Shown here piece after piece: positions 44,404 to 53,258 of a DNA stretch of 64,000 bases. The stretch is from contig JAPFFF010000009.1 of the NCBI GenBank assembly GCA_039105265.1, positions 930,001-994,000 on the forward strand, written 5' to 3'. Source of the DNA: Tritrichomonas musculus. Lineage: Eukaryota > Parabasalia > Tritrichomonadida > Tritrichomonadidae. Each line of letters starts with the position of its first letter. Position 1 is the first letter of the stretch. Below the pieces are notes generated by a model. That model was not told where the DNA came from and did no database searches. It saw only the letters and a list, made by a program, of their open reading frames with translations. The translations under genes and the position numbers were made by a program.

Positions 44404-46676
44404 GATTATTAAAAAGGGTTCGACCTTTGGCGGTTATCAAATTCTAAAATTATAAAAAATTAATAATAAATAATATTGGCATTATCAATAACATGATGCA
44501 ATTTTAAATATGAAGCCGATTCTATTAGCCAAAATAGAGATATTTCACTAAAAAAAATAAAAACAGAAAAAGTTTAACTTTTGAGATGAGAAAATATTTT
44601 TGAGTTCTTATCTAATTTCCACCATTCAAAGAGATTTTGGGAATTTGTAAATATCCAAATATATAAATATTTTATAACTTTCATATCATCTATTCTTTTT
44701 TCATAATTTTATTTACATATTTTAAATTAATTAAAAAGTAATTAATTAAATATCATGTAAGATAAATTTATTTATCAAAAATAAAATTGAATTAATACGT
44801 TATTATAATTAATTCTCAATTGTGATATACATATAAACTGAGTAAAAATGTAAATTAATCTTTTAAAATAATATATATATAATTTATATTATATATAATA
44901 AATATATAATCATTAATATGATGATATAACTAATATATAATCCAAATAATAAGTATTTGTTAATAAATATAATTTATTTAGAGGTATTCATGTGAAGTGA
45001 AAACTCGTTATTTGATTTTTTTATTTTTACTTTAATTGAATGAATATTTTATCTTATGAAAAAATATTAAGATTATTTACTTCTATATATCCAATACTGA
45101 CATTTGCCATAATTGGTTTTAATGGATGTTGAGAATTTAAAAACCATTTAAAAAATAATGTTTCATCTATATCTCGAGTTAAATAAAATATTTATGAATT
45201 ATAAATCAATAATAATATTTTATATTTGATTTATAAAATATATTATCTGTTATATATCCAATTTATTAGCCATATATAAATTTAAATGCAAATTTACATT
45301 AAAAAATTAAGAAAATGACTTATTTCTCAATTGATTTACGAAATAATTATATACTAATTGTACAATATAATAATAATAAATATGTAAATAAATTTTATTA
45401 TGTATATAAGTTACTCTATACTCTCATTTTAAAGAAAAATGTAATTTTATATTTTGCATTATTTTGAATTATTTTTCATCGTATTTTGGTACGTTATTAT
45501 TGTTTAGTGACGTGAGATGATTATTTTCGGTGAAGTGAAGTTAATAGTGAAGTGATTCTTGAAAAATTTAAATTTCCTCATTTTCTTAAAAATATTATTA
45601 AACATATTTTTTATATAGTAAAATTATTATGTATTATATTATAAAAATAACTTTAATATTTAATATATTGAAAACCAAAAAATAATCACAATACAAAGCA
45701 ACATATTTTTTTAGAAATTCAATTAAAAATCATCGTTTAATTGAATTTTTCATTTGTTTTTGTTAATTTATCTATTTAATATATAATGTAAAACTTAAAT
45801 ATAAAATTTAAATAGTATATAAAATATAATATATATTATATATATAAAATAAAATAATGTTTTAATAACAATACTACTAGGATTAAAAATGTTTATTATT
45901 TCAATAAAAAAAATATAATAACTGAAAAAGTTAAAAATTTATAAAAAATAAAAAAAATATAAACAAGTGTATCTCTAGAAAATAAATATTTTTTAAACAT
46001 ATAAGTATTAATAAATTATTAATATATATATACAATAATAAATAATAAAACAAAATTATATATATATTTATATTTCATCAATTTTTATATAAAAAAAAAT
46101 TATATAGCCTCTCAATTATAAAACGATTCTTATTCAGAAAAATAAAAATAGAAATATCTCAAAAATAGGAGTATATAATTCTTATCCATTAAAGTTCTTT
46201 CTTAGTTTCAAAATAAAAATAAAGAAAATATGATCAAAATTACAATATTTCGTCAATTTCTCTACATGAATACCTCTATTTATTTTCAAAATTCTGATAT
46301 TATCAAAATAATTTTTTCAAAAACTAGTATTTTATTCAATTATTAATTCAAAATTTTTTTTTATAAAAAACAAAAATTTCTTGAATATCAATAATATAAT
46401 TTGTTAAAAATTATTATTATATTTTAAGTTATATATAAATAATGTAAATAATAAATCATTTAAGAAAAAGCCTCAAATATCATAATAAAAACACTTATTT
46501 TAATGATTTATGGAATAAATAACAAATATTTTGTTTTTTAAGATATATTAAATGAATAAAGATATTATCAGATATTGATTTAAGAATTTATTAAATAGAA
46601 AGAATATTTATATTTTAAGATATTATTATTTTTCAATCAAAAAAAATTTGAGAGAGTCGAACCCTTTTGATTATTA
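44404..46676. mobile_element. 2.26-kb element inside the right TIR, 8-bp TSD
   Basis: The element 44412-46668 has ends AAAAGGGTTCGAC and the mirror GTCGAACCCTTTT, flanked by GATTATTA (44404-44411 and 46669-46676). Removing it and one duplication rejoins the IS481-like right TIR so that it matches the left TIR through TAATAATCCATTATT. No reading frame. It contains the smaller element 44980-46277. Confidence 0.8.
44972..46285. mobile_element. 1.3-kb element nested inside the previous one, 8-bp TSD
   Basis: The element 44980-46277 starts AGAGGTATTCATGT and ends with the mirror. It is flanked by ATTTATTT on both sides (44972-44979 and 46278-46285). The AGAGG terminus and 8-bp duplication match the style of the element at 7917-8757. 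The duplication is low-complexity, so the 14-bp perfect termini carry most of the weight. No coding capacity. Confidence 0.6.
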
Positions 46677-47614
46677 GTTCATTCAAAAAGTTTTATATGT
46701 GCTTTGAAAAAGTTAAAAAAAGAAATAGCAAAAAAATATGTTTAACTTCATAAAACTATTTATTAGCTTTTTTAAAATGTTAAAATATAATGTATAAATT
46801 GTTTTGTCAATTTCTTATATATATTGTTAATGATTTAAATAAAAAATATATATATAGATATAAGAAGATGAAATGAAATAAGTATATATGAAGATTTTTG
46901 ATGGAAAAATTTATTTTATTTTGTTTTTCTAAAAATATAATCTATGCGTAATTACTTTATTGAAGTTATCATTCGTGATCGTTTCAAAATTGAGTATGTG
47001 TATCTGAAGCTGAAGCGAATTTCTTGCAGGAATCATTCATCTTTATCACTGTAATATTCCAATGCATGCATAGTTGCTTTATTGAAGTTGTTATTCGTGA
47101 TCGTTTCAAAATTGAGTATGTGTATCTGAAGCTGAAGCGAATTTCTTGCAGGAATCATTCATCTTTATCACTGTAATATTCCAATGCATGCATAGTTGCT
47201 TTATTGAAGTTGTCATTCGTGATCGTTTCAAAATTGAGTATGTGTATCTGAAGCTGAAGCGAATTTCTTGCAGGAATCGTTTACTTTTTGATATTTTAAT
47301 GCGTTTGCTATGCGACTCTACAAGATTCTTCGCCTTGCATAGCTAGAGAGAAAACTGTATAAAACATTGATTTATGCCACTAATATTTTTTCTCAATTTT
47401 TTTGAATTCAAGGCCAAATTAAATTATTTTTTCTTTTTGTATTCAATTTATCCCACTTTTTGAATGAAGCAAAAAAATTCTCACTTTTTGAATGTCCATT
47501 GAATTTTTTACCACTTTTTGAATAAAAATAATTTTTTAATTTTGTGAGAATATTTATTTTTGAATGAACGATAGAACTTTTTGAATAGGACGTTACGGGT
47601 TTGCTCGCACTATA
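46677..47614 (-). repeat. Right terminal inverted repeat (outer 938 bp)
   Basis: Mirror of 42013-42950. The remaining 15 bp of the arm lie at 44397-44411, separated by the nested element. Confidence 0.9.
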
Positions 47615-48014
47615 ATATTTTTCCATAACAGATACAAATTTTTCTTAGAAAAGAAGTTTTTAAGAAAAAGTTTCCATAACGAATATCAACTTTTTCCATA
47701 ACGTTGTTGAAAAAACTGTATCTGTAAAAAAACAAAATCGATAAGATTCCATAAAAATATTTTTATTCAATCATTTGAAATATATATCTATATAAATTTC
47801 ATATTTTAATTCATTTTTAAAAACGATATTTATGTATATTTTATTTGTGAAATCTCATTGAATTTAATCTTTTGAATTTGAAAGGAGAACCTTAAAATTA
47901 AAAGAAATATGAATATTAAAAATTTAAATGAAAATGTAATTTTTAATAAAATATCAATCAAAAAAACAATAGAATTATCTTATTTTCAAATAACATTTCA
48001 TTGTCACTTTAAAT

Positions 48015-48111
48015 CTCGGGCAATTGCCCGAGCAAAATTCAAGGGCAAAGACGGGCAATGTCACTTTTTTTAAGAACGGGCAATTTGCCCGTGCCCGTCC
48101 ATCATCCCTGT
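48015..48111 (-). mobile_element. GC-rich hAT-like terminus (fragment)
   Basis: On the minus strand it reads CAGGGATGATGGACGGGCAC, then GGGCAAATTGCCCG, then CTCGGGCAATTGCCCGAG. CAGGG at the tip followed by GGGCA/TGCCC palindromes resembles the ends of hAT transposons. The matching other end was not found in the window. Confidence 0.35.
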
Positions 48112-48344
48112 TATAACTTATATAATTAATATTTTTAAAGCATATAAATAATAAATATATAAAATAAATGCACTAGAATGTAATATCAAAATATGATTTA
48201 AAAAATATTAATACATAAAAAGATATACCTTGTTCAAGAGGGGCCGATTTTTTGAATCATTCATATTCACCATCCACTTTTTGGTAAGAAGAGAAATGAC
48301 CTCAATATTTTGAATGCATATCTGTCCTTTCATTTTTACATATT

Positions 48345-48432
48345 TTTCACCGAAGTCTACATACCGCCTAGCGGGCGTTGAGCGCAGCCGAGACCCCGCG
48401 GGTGGCGGAAGACTCGGTAAAAATTGTAACAC
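48345..48432 (-). repeat. GC-rich palindrome, right copy
   Basis: Inverted relative of 39890-40010 with the same skeleton (GTTACA, ATTTTTACCGA, CCGCGGGGTCTCG, CGCCCGCTAGGCGGTATGTAG). The 81-codon minus-strand frame at 48208-48453 runs through it and is not a gene. Confidence 0.75.
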
Positions 48433-48774
48433 GAAAGGATAGATTGCTATCAAATGTTGATGTCATGAGCTCTTTTCAAAAAGTGGACGGTGAATTTGAA
48501 TGTACATATATTTAGCCTTCAAGAGGTTTTTCGAAAGAGAAGAACATAAGGAACAAGCTATTTAGATTGTGGGCAAGGTTCAACATACTTTTAAATTTAA
48601 TAATTTTTTATCAATATTTGTTTAAAATCAATAATAATAATTATGAGTAAAAAAAGACTTTTTTTTTTATAATTTACAAAACTTATATAATAAACATCAT
48701 TTATCATCTTATGGTGCCAATATAGATTTAATCTTTTGATACAAACTTATATTATATGTAATATATAAATTAAA
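48433..48774. other. Intergenic, AT-rich
   Basis: About 340 bases between the mobile-element block and the exosome-like gene. Nothing recognisable. Confidence 0.5.
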
Positions 48775-49386
48775 TTATTCTTTCTTATTAAGAACAATGT
48801 CGCTGAAATATTTCTGTACAGAATTTCTAAGTTCTTTGCATCCGTCAATAGCTGAGTTAACAGCTGCTATAATATTTTGTGGTTCAATCTTACCAATTAC
48901 TTCTGTTTCAACGATTTCATCATTTGATGGAAGAATTGCAACACGTACAGAACATTCTTCGCTGGGACAAAAGGGTATATAGGCGCCATTATTTAGGCCA
49001 ACTGTACAAGAAACAACAAAATCGTTCATTTGAATACCAGCATCAACAAGGGCAAGAGATCCGGCGAGTGCGATAGAGTCTGCAAGAGATTGGCCACGAT
49101 TGACTATAGAAAATGAAAGCCTGATCAGAGTTTTAAAATAAGCTTCATGATTTATTGCTGCTGAAAAAGTGTGCAAAAATTTATGCTGAAGACCTTCGAG
49201 AGATTTATCATCAGGGTTAAAGACATCTTCGATAAAACAATCAATAATCCCACTAACAGCGGAGTCCTGGTTTTGATCTGGTTCCATTGGACCATAAACA
49301 GCTGCAAAAACTTTGGATCCATTAAGCTCAACATAAGAAGAACCTGAACATTGTTTAATATCACCAAGCCTGATTCCCAAATTCAT
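48775..49386 (-). CDS. Exosome ring subunit, RNase PH fold (Rrp46/Mtr3/Rrp41 type)
   Basis: 203 residues with the RNase PH fold. IRLGDIKQCSGSSYVELNGSKVFAAVYGP is the usual opening (RxGxxxxxxGSxYVExGxTKVxxxVYGP). A central helix-strand unit follows, then the IALAGSLALVDAGIQMNDFVVSCTVGL block near the middle. In eukaryotes these subunits form the catalytically inert six-member ring of the RNA exosome, which feeds RNA to Rrp44/Rrp6. The protein is shorter than average and lacks an evident phosphate-binding Arg pair, which supports an inactive Rrp46- or Mtr3-like role, but the exact subunit cannot be told. Single exon. Confidence 0.8.
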   Translation of the reverse strand: MNLGIRLGDIKQCSGSSYVELNGSKVFAAVYGPMEPDQNQDSAVSGIIDCFIEDVFNPDDKSLEGLQHKFLHTFSAAINHEAYFKTLIRLSFSIVNRGQSLADSIALAGSLALVDAGIQMNDFVVSCTVGLNNGAYIPFCPSEECSVRVAILPSNDEIVETEVIGKIEPQNIIAAVNSAIDGCKELRNSVQKYFSDIVLNKKE

Positions 49387-49686
49387 TACTAAGTAAAATT
49401 ATCAATTTTTCAAAGAATCAAAAAGTATAATAAAACATAAATATATTGTTTCAGGACTTTAAAAAACAAAAAAAGATCAATTAACAATATTTTAATAAGA
49501 ATATCGTAATGAAATAAACAGTATCTGAATTGAAATTGGTTTAAAAAATAATCAATGAATATGTACTTAACATGATAACTACTAAGATAATTTGAAAGCT
49601 TAATTATGCAGATTATATAAATATTGAAATGCAAAACACTCATTTATATAATTTTAATAATATTAATAAAAAAAATTATACTAATA
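49387..49686. other. Intergenic spacer
   Basis: 300 bases of AT-rich DNA. The minus-strand frame at 49410-49643 is Ile/Leu/Phe/Tyr-only and not believed. Confidence 0.45.
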
Positions 49687-50058
49687 CTATTCGTTGCGAA
49701 TACTTGATTTGCGTGGGGTTGAAAAACTATTATTTGAATTAGTAGATGAAAACAATGAATTCGAATTTGCTATTGAATTTGGAGTTCTTTGATGCCTTGG
49801 AGATTTTGAAGGAAAAACTACATTTTCTGTTTTTGTTCCAACAGTGGCACAAAATGCAGAAGATTTTATCATTAAAGATTGAATTTCATCTCTTGTCTCT
49901 ATAATTTGCTGATTCATTTTATCACAAATATCCCTAAATTCTTTTTCATTTGATTCTTTTTCAAGCATCAATGATGTAAAATCTGCACTTACATTATCTG
50001 CAATGGTAGAGCTGCTTTGCAACTCTGATAATCTCATTGAATGCGACAGATTACTCAT
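49687..50058 (-). CDS. Small coiled-coil, Ser/Asn-rich hypothetical protein
   Basis: 123 residues. Residues about 25-70 form a probable coiled coil (DFTSLMLEKESNEKEFRDIC, then MNQQIIETRDEIQSLM). The C-terminal 45 residues are Ser/Asn-rich with SPRHQRTP and STPRKSS, possible proline-directed kinase sites. I do not recognise a family. A TTCACTCAAAT sequence about 10 bases before the ATG fits the trichomonad initiator. It may be a small cytoskeletal or adaptor protein. Confidence 0.6.
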   Translation of the reverse strand: MSNLSHSMRLSELQSSSTIADNVSADFTSLMLEKESNEKEFRDICDKMNQQIIETRDEIQSLMIKSSAFCATVGTKTENVVFPSKSPRHQRTPNSIANSNSLFSSTNSNNSFSTPRKSSIRNE

Positions 50059-50984
50059 TAAATAATTTGAGTGAAGAAAAAAAGACGTTAATCTTCACAA
50101 AAAATTCAAAAATTCAATGATATATTGAATAAATTATATATGATTTTAATATTATTATATGTATATTTTTAATCAATAATTTATTATCTATTTTAACAAT
50201 AAAAATGAATTTTAAATTTATGATAAAAAATAATATTGTTATGTGTTAAATAAGATAAAAATATTTTTATTTTTTTAAATTTTGACAAATTTTATGAAAA
50301 ATAACGAACATTTTTAGAAAAATTTTTACATCTTATCATTCATTTTAAAATGTTTGATTTAAAAAAAACAAAACACTGTTTCTATGGCGTTTGTTGTTTA
50401 TGTTTGAGGTATATTAATGAAGTGTATCATTTGGTCATTCTAGTGCAACACTAAACCCAAAAAAACATTAATAAAAAACGAGCTTTTCATGAAAATGAAA
50501 TCAACTTTTTGAATGGCTCACAAAATAATAAATATTAATATCTAATGTTAAAAAAGTGGGAATGCAATAAAAATATAATTTTTAATTTTTAAAAAAGTAA
50601 AAAAATGATATTCTATTTCAGATGCTTTTAGGCGCAGATTACTTTTTAATTAAAGCTTCAAGCACAATTTCTTTTTTCTCCTTCATGGCTTTACATATTT
50701 TTGGGCGAATAAACCTATTTATTTGAATTCAAAAACTTAAGGTTTTGTATAATTATTTCGAAATAAAAAAAGATCATTAAACGATTAAATCTTAAACAAT
50801 CGGTCATTTATTTAAATAAACAATGATTGTTGGGAGCATATATGCCAATAGAGTAGCCTTTTTCTTTCTTTCATTAAAAAAAAAAAAGAATTATAAAATA
50901 ATCAAATAAGATATTTACAATAAATCTATAGTTATCACCTAAATAAATAAATATAATAATAATAAAGAAATTAAAAACTCTATA
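50059..50984. other. Intergenic, AT-rich
   Basis: About 930 bases. One copy of the word ACTTTTTGAATGG occurs near 50506. Nothing else recognised. Confidence 0.5.
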
Positions 50985-52109
50985 TTATGCATCATCGCCC
51001 GATTCGGATTCCGAATTTGATTCACCAGAAGTTGTTGCAGTAGAATCGCCAGATGTTTCAGAATCACCAGATGTATCTTCAGTCTCGTTTTCACTAGTGA
51101 ATTCACTAGTTGTTGAAGAACTTCTGAGGAACTTTTTCTGTTCAAGAGCAGCAATAACTCTTTGTTGCTCGGCTTTCAGAATTTCAAGCTGCTTTTCAGC
51201 TGGAATTGTGTCATTTTGATACATTCTTCTTACTGAAGATTCTTTATCTTTAGCATGTTTTACATATGCTTCGATAGTTCTAAGGGTAGAATTGTCAAGC
51301 GATGAAAAAGGTATGTCTATTTCTTGATCTCTTTTCAAATCGATTGCTTTTGCAAGTATTTCAATTACCTCGCCTAATAATTCAGGTGGCAACGTATCAA
51401 TGGCAACTGCTAACTCATATTTATCTTTTGTTGTCATTGGCTGATTGAGAATATTTTCAGGTGGAAGTGAGTATGTGTTTCGATCTTCTCTATCTTTATC
51501 TGGTTTTGATTGCTTTGAAACACGATCAAATTGAGTTATTTTCTGTTTAATATAAGGTGGCATTCGAAACATTTGCATTGAAGGATTAGATGAATTGAAC
51601 TCTTCTGTTGTAATACGCAATGTTTGTGACATCAACTCGATGCTCTCATTTGATAATCCTATATTTTTGATGATTGAAGCGTGCAAATTCCATTTTTCAT
51701 CAAATTGAGATTTTAATCTTAAGGCGCGGCGTCCGAGTATTGAGTTGATATTATTATATGTAATACAGTTATGCCATATTAAGTCGATATCAGCTTTAAA
51801 AGCTTCTAAATCTGGATATTCTTGATCAAATATTTTGCGTCCTACTGTTGAAAAATCCATTGGGTGTTTTATAATTTTATAATAATCTGGAATATGAATC
51901 GGATCATCTGGAACAGGATAATGAAAATCTTTTGTATCTTTTCGATTTTGCAAATAACTTAAAAATTTGGAACACAATTTTAAATGTGGCGATAAAGCGC
52001 CACTAGCAAGTGCTTGGCATGTAAACTTGACAGGCGGAACTTTGCGTGATCGTTTCTCAAAATTTTTATGATCAAAAGTAAATAAATACTTTCGACCTTT
52101 ATTAGACAT
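50985..52109 (-). CDS. BET-type bromodomain protein (bromodomain plus NET domain)
   Basis: 374 residues. The bromodomain lies at about residues 40-145. YPVPDDPIHIPDYYKIIKHP carries the ZA-loop prolines and PDYY signature, and the acetyl-lysine-binding Asn is N119 in ITYNNINSI. The NET (extra-terminal) domain lies at about 226-288 (TTKDKYELAVAIDTLPPELLG, EIDIPFSSLDNSTLRTIEAYV). A helical stretch and a Ser/Glu/Asp-rich tail (about 325-374) with repeated SGDS/TSGES motifs end the protein. BET proteins read acetylated histone tails and recruit transcription factors. This one has a single bromodomain, as in plant GTE and many protist BETs, rather than two as in animals and yeast. Location is inferred to be nuclear. 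Confidence 0.93.
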   Translation of the reverse strand: MSNKGRKYLFTFDHKNFEKRSRKVPPVKFTCQALASGALSPHLKLCSKFLSYLQNRKDTKDFHYPVPDDPIHIPDYYKIIKHPMDFSTVGRKIFDQEYPDLEAFKADIDLIWHNCITYNNINSILGRRALRLKSQFDEKWNLHASIIKNIGLSNESIELMSQTLRITTEEFNSSNPSMQMFRMPPYIKQKITQFDRVSKQSKPDKDREDRNTYSLPPENILNQPMTTKDKYELAVAIDTLPPELLGEVIEILAKAIDLKRDQEIDIPFSSLDNSTLRTIEAYVKHAKDKESSVRRMYQNDTIPAEKQLEILKAEQQRVIAALEQKKFLRSSSTTSEFTSENETEDTSGDSETSGDSTATTSGESNSESESGDDA

Positions 52110-52485
52110 TTAAAATATATAAATTTGGCCTTTGTGTTCATTTTTTCAACTTTTTAAAAAATGATTAAGAATCTAGTGATATATTATTATTATTATTTTC
52201 AATATATCTTTGAATATTATTATTGATCAACTATATATTTTAATCAAAATATATTTTATATATTTTAAAATATTATATTTTAAAAAAGATAAATTAATTA
52301 AATTCTTTTAAATAAAAGTATTCTCAAATTTATAGTGAATAAAGTTTTCAATAAACAATCAAAAATTAAATAAGTACATTGAAATAATTGTGTTCTAAAA
52401 ATTTATTTTCTCAACAGAATTTTTATTGTTAAAAAAAACATAAAATGATTATTACGAAATAAATAAAAACATTACAATCAAACAA
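52110..52485. other. Intergenic, AT-rich
   Basis: 376 bases between two minus-strand genes. Nothing recognisable. Confidence 0.5.
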
Positions 52486-53193
52486 TTATTCTTGACTACA
52501 GTCGAATTCCTGCCTTTTCAGATCAATTGAAATATTTTCTGTCTGTTCTAATACAATTGCAATAGACGATTCCATGAATCGAAGTGGGCACTTTGGAATT
52601 TTTGAATTTGTGTTATTTTGCTCATCTTCTTGAATTGCATCTTCAACGTCAATTCCTAAGCTTGAATATGATACATCTGGAAAAGCTTTAATTAGTTTTT
52701 TTGTTGCTATTTTTAATAATTCTGTAGTATTCTTTGCTGAATCTCTTAATTGCTTTTGATGCTCAATCAATTTCCGAACTTGAAATAAAGATTTTGATTT
52801 TATCCCAGGAAGTTGATGTGAATAAAATTGATTAATTAGGCGTGATCTAGGAAGTTTATTTTTGCCATCATTATTTGGGATTGCTGTTGATGGTGGTTTT
52901 GCCTGTTGATCTGTATATTGTTCACGAATCTTTTTTTCGAGTTGCTCGTTGTTATAATGCGATCGGAGAGAAGGCCTTGCTGGAAGTGAATTTATATGAG
53001 CTTGAAGATCGCGGAGGTAACGTTGATTAATTAAAGTTCCATCAGCTGCAGATATCATTGTATAAAGGCGATTTAATTCAGAAGGTTCGAGGTTATTAAT
53101 ATTTTCTGGAATAAGAAAATTGATTGGATCGATATTCCTAGAATATTCTTTTTGAACTTCTTCGAGTGTTTTTATTGCAGGAAGTTGATTCAT
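52486..53193 (-). CDS. Hypothetical protein, 235 residues
   Basis: I do not recognise this family. The protein is hydrophilic and mostly helical, with no signal peptide or membrane segment. A middle Pro/Asn-rich stretch (QQAKPPSTAIPNNDGKNKLP) separates two helical regions. The second half has a long helix (KSLFQVRKLIEHQKQLRDSA...) and an acidic patch (VEDAIQEDEQ). It is divergently oriented from the ARM-like gene starting at 53259, with only 65 bases between the start codons. A GTTCATTGAAAC sequence upstream could be an initiator. Confidence 0.65.
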   Translation of the reverse strand: MNQLPAIKTLEEVQKEYSRNIDPINFLIPENINNLEPSELNRLYTMISAADGTLINQRYLRDLQAHINSLPARPSLRSHYNNEQLEKKIREQYTDQQAKPPSTAIPNNDGKNKLPRSRLINQFYSHQLPGIKSKSLFQVRKLIEHQKQLRDSAKNTTELLKIATKKLIKAFPDVSYSSLGIDVEDAIQEDEQNNTNSKIPKCPLRFMESSIAIVLEQTENISIDLKRQEFDCSQE

Positions 53194-53258
53194 TTGAATA
53201 TCGTTTCAATGAACAAATAAATATTCAAAAATAGAACTAAAGTTCTAAGTGATAGCAA
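53194..53258. promoter_or_regulatory. 65-bp shared divergent promoter gap
   Basis: The start codons of the genes at 53193 (minus) and 53259 (plus) lie back to back. Both promoters must fit in 65 bp or overlap the opposite coding sequence. A TCATT initiator-like word for the minus gene lies about 18 bases before its ATG. Confidence 0.4.

Larger units (their letters stand above)
41998..47629 (+). mobile_element. IS481-like transposon with 953-bp TIRs and 15-bp TSD
   Basis: The element spans 42013-47614 (5,602 bp). It begins TATAGTGCGAGCAAACCCGT and ends with the mirror. ATATTTTTCCATAAC is duplicated at 41998-42012 and 47615-47629. The insertion cuts the inner inverted repeat of the TTAA-flanked element, and the intact left arm shows the empty site, which proves the boundaries. 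The terminal inverted repeats are 42013-42965 and 44397-44411 joined to 46677-47614. Removing the nested 2.26-kb element leaves about 3.34 kb with one gene, an integrase. The type matches IS481-like eukaryotic transposons known from parabasalids (IS481EU), as far as I recall. Confidence 0.9.
40122..47895. mobile_element. TTAA-flanked element, interrupted by the IS481-like transposon
   Basis: The left end is TTAA+GGTTCTCCTT (40122-40135) and the right end is the mirror AAGGAGAACC+TTAA (47882-47895). Without the later insertion and its duplicated 15 bp the element is about 2.15 kb. Like the element at 5285-7784 it has short termini, then non-matching DNA, then an inner pair of inverted repeats: 40301-40497 against 41906-42012 joined to 47630-47719, 197 bp each. 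No transposase frame. Confidence 0.55.

Noticed and set aside
44412-44432. tRNA T-arm-like word GGGTTCGACC
   Set aside because: It is the terminus of the 2.26-kb element, with the mirror at 46656-46668. No cloverleaf can be formed.
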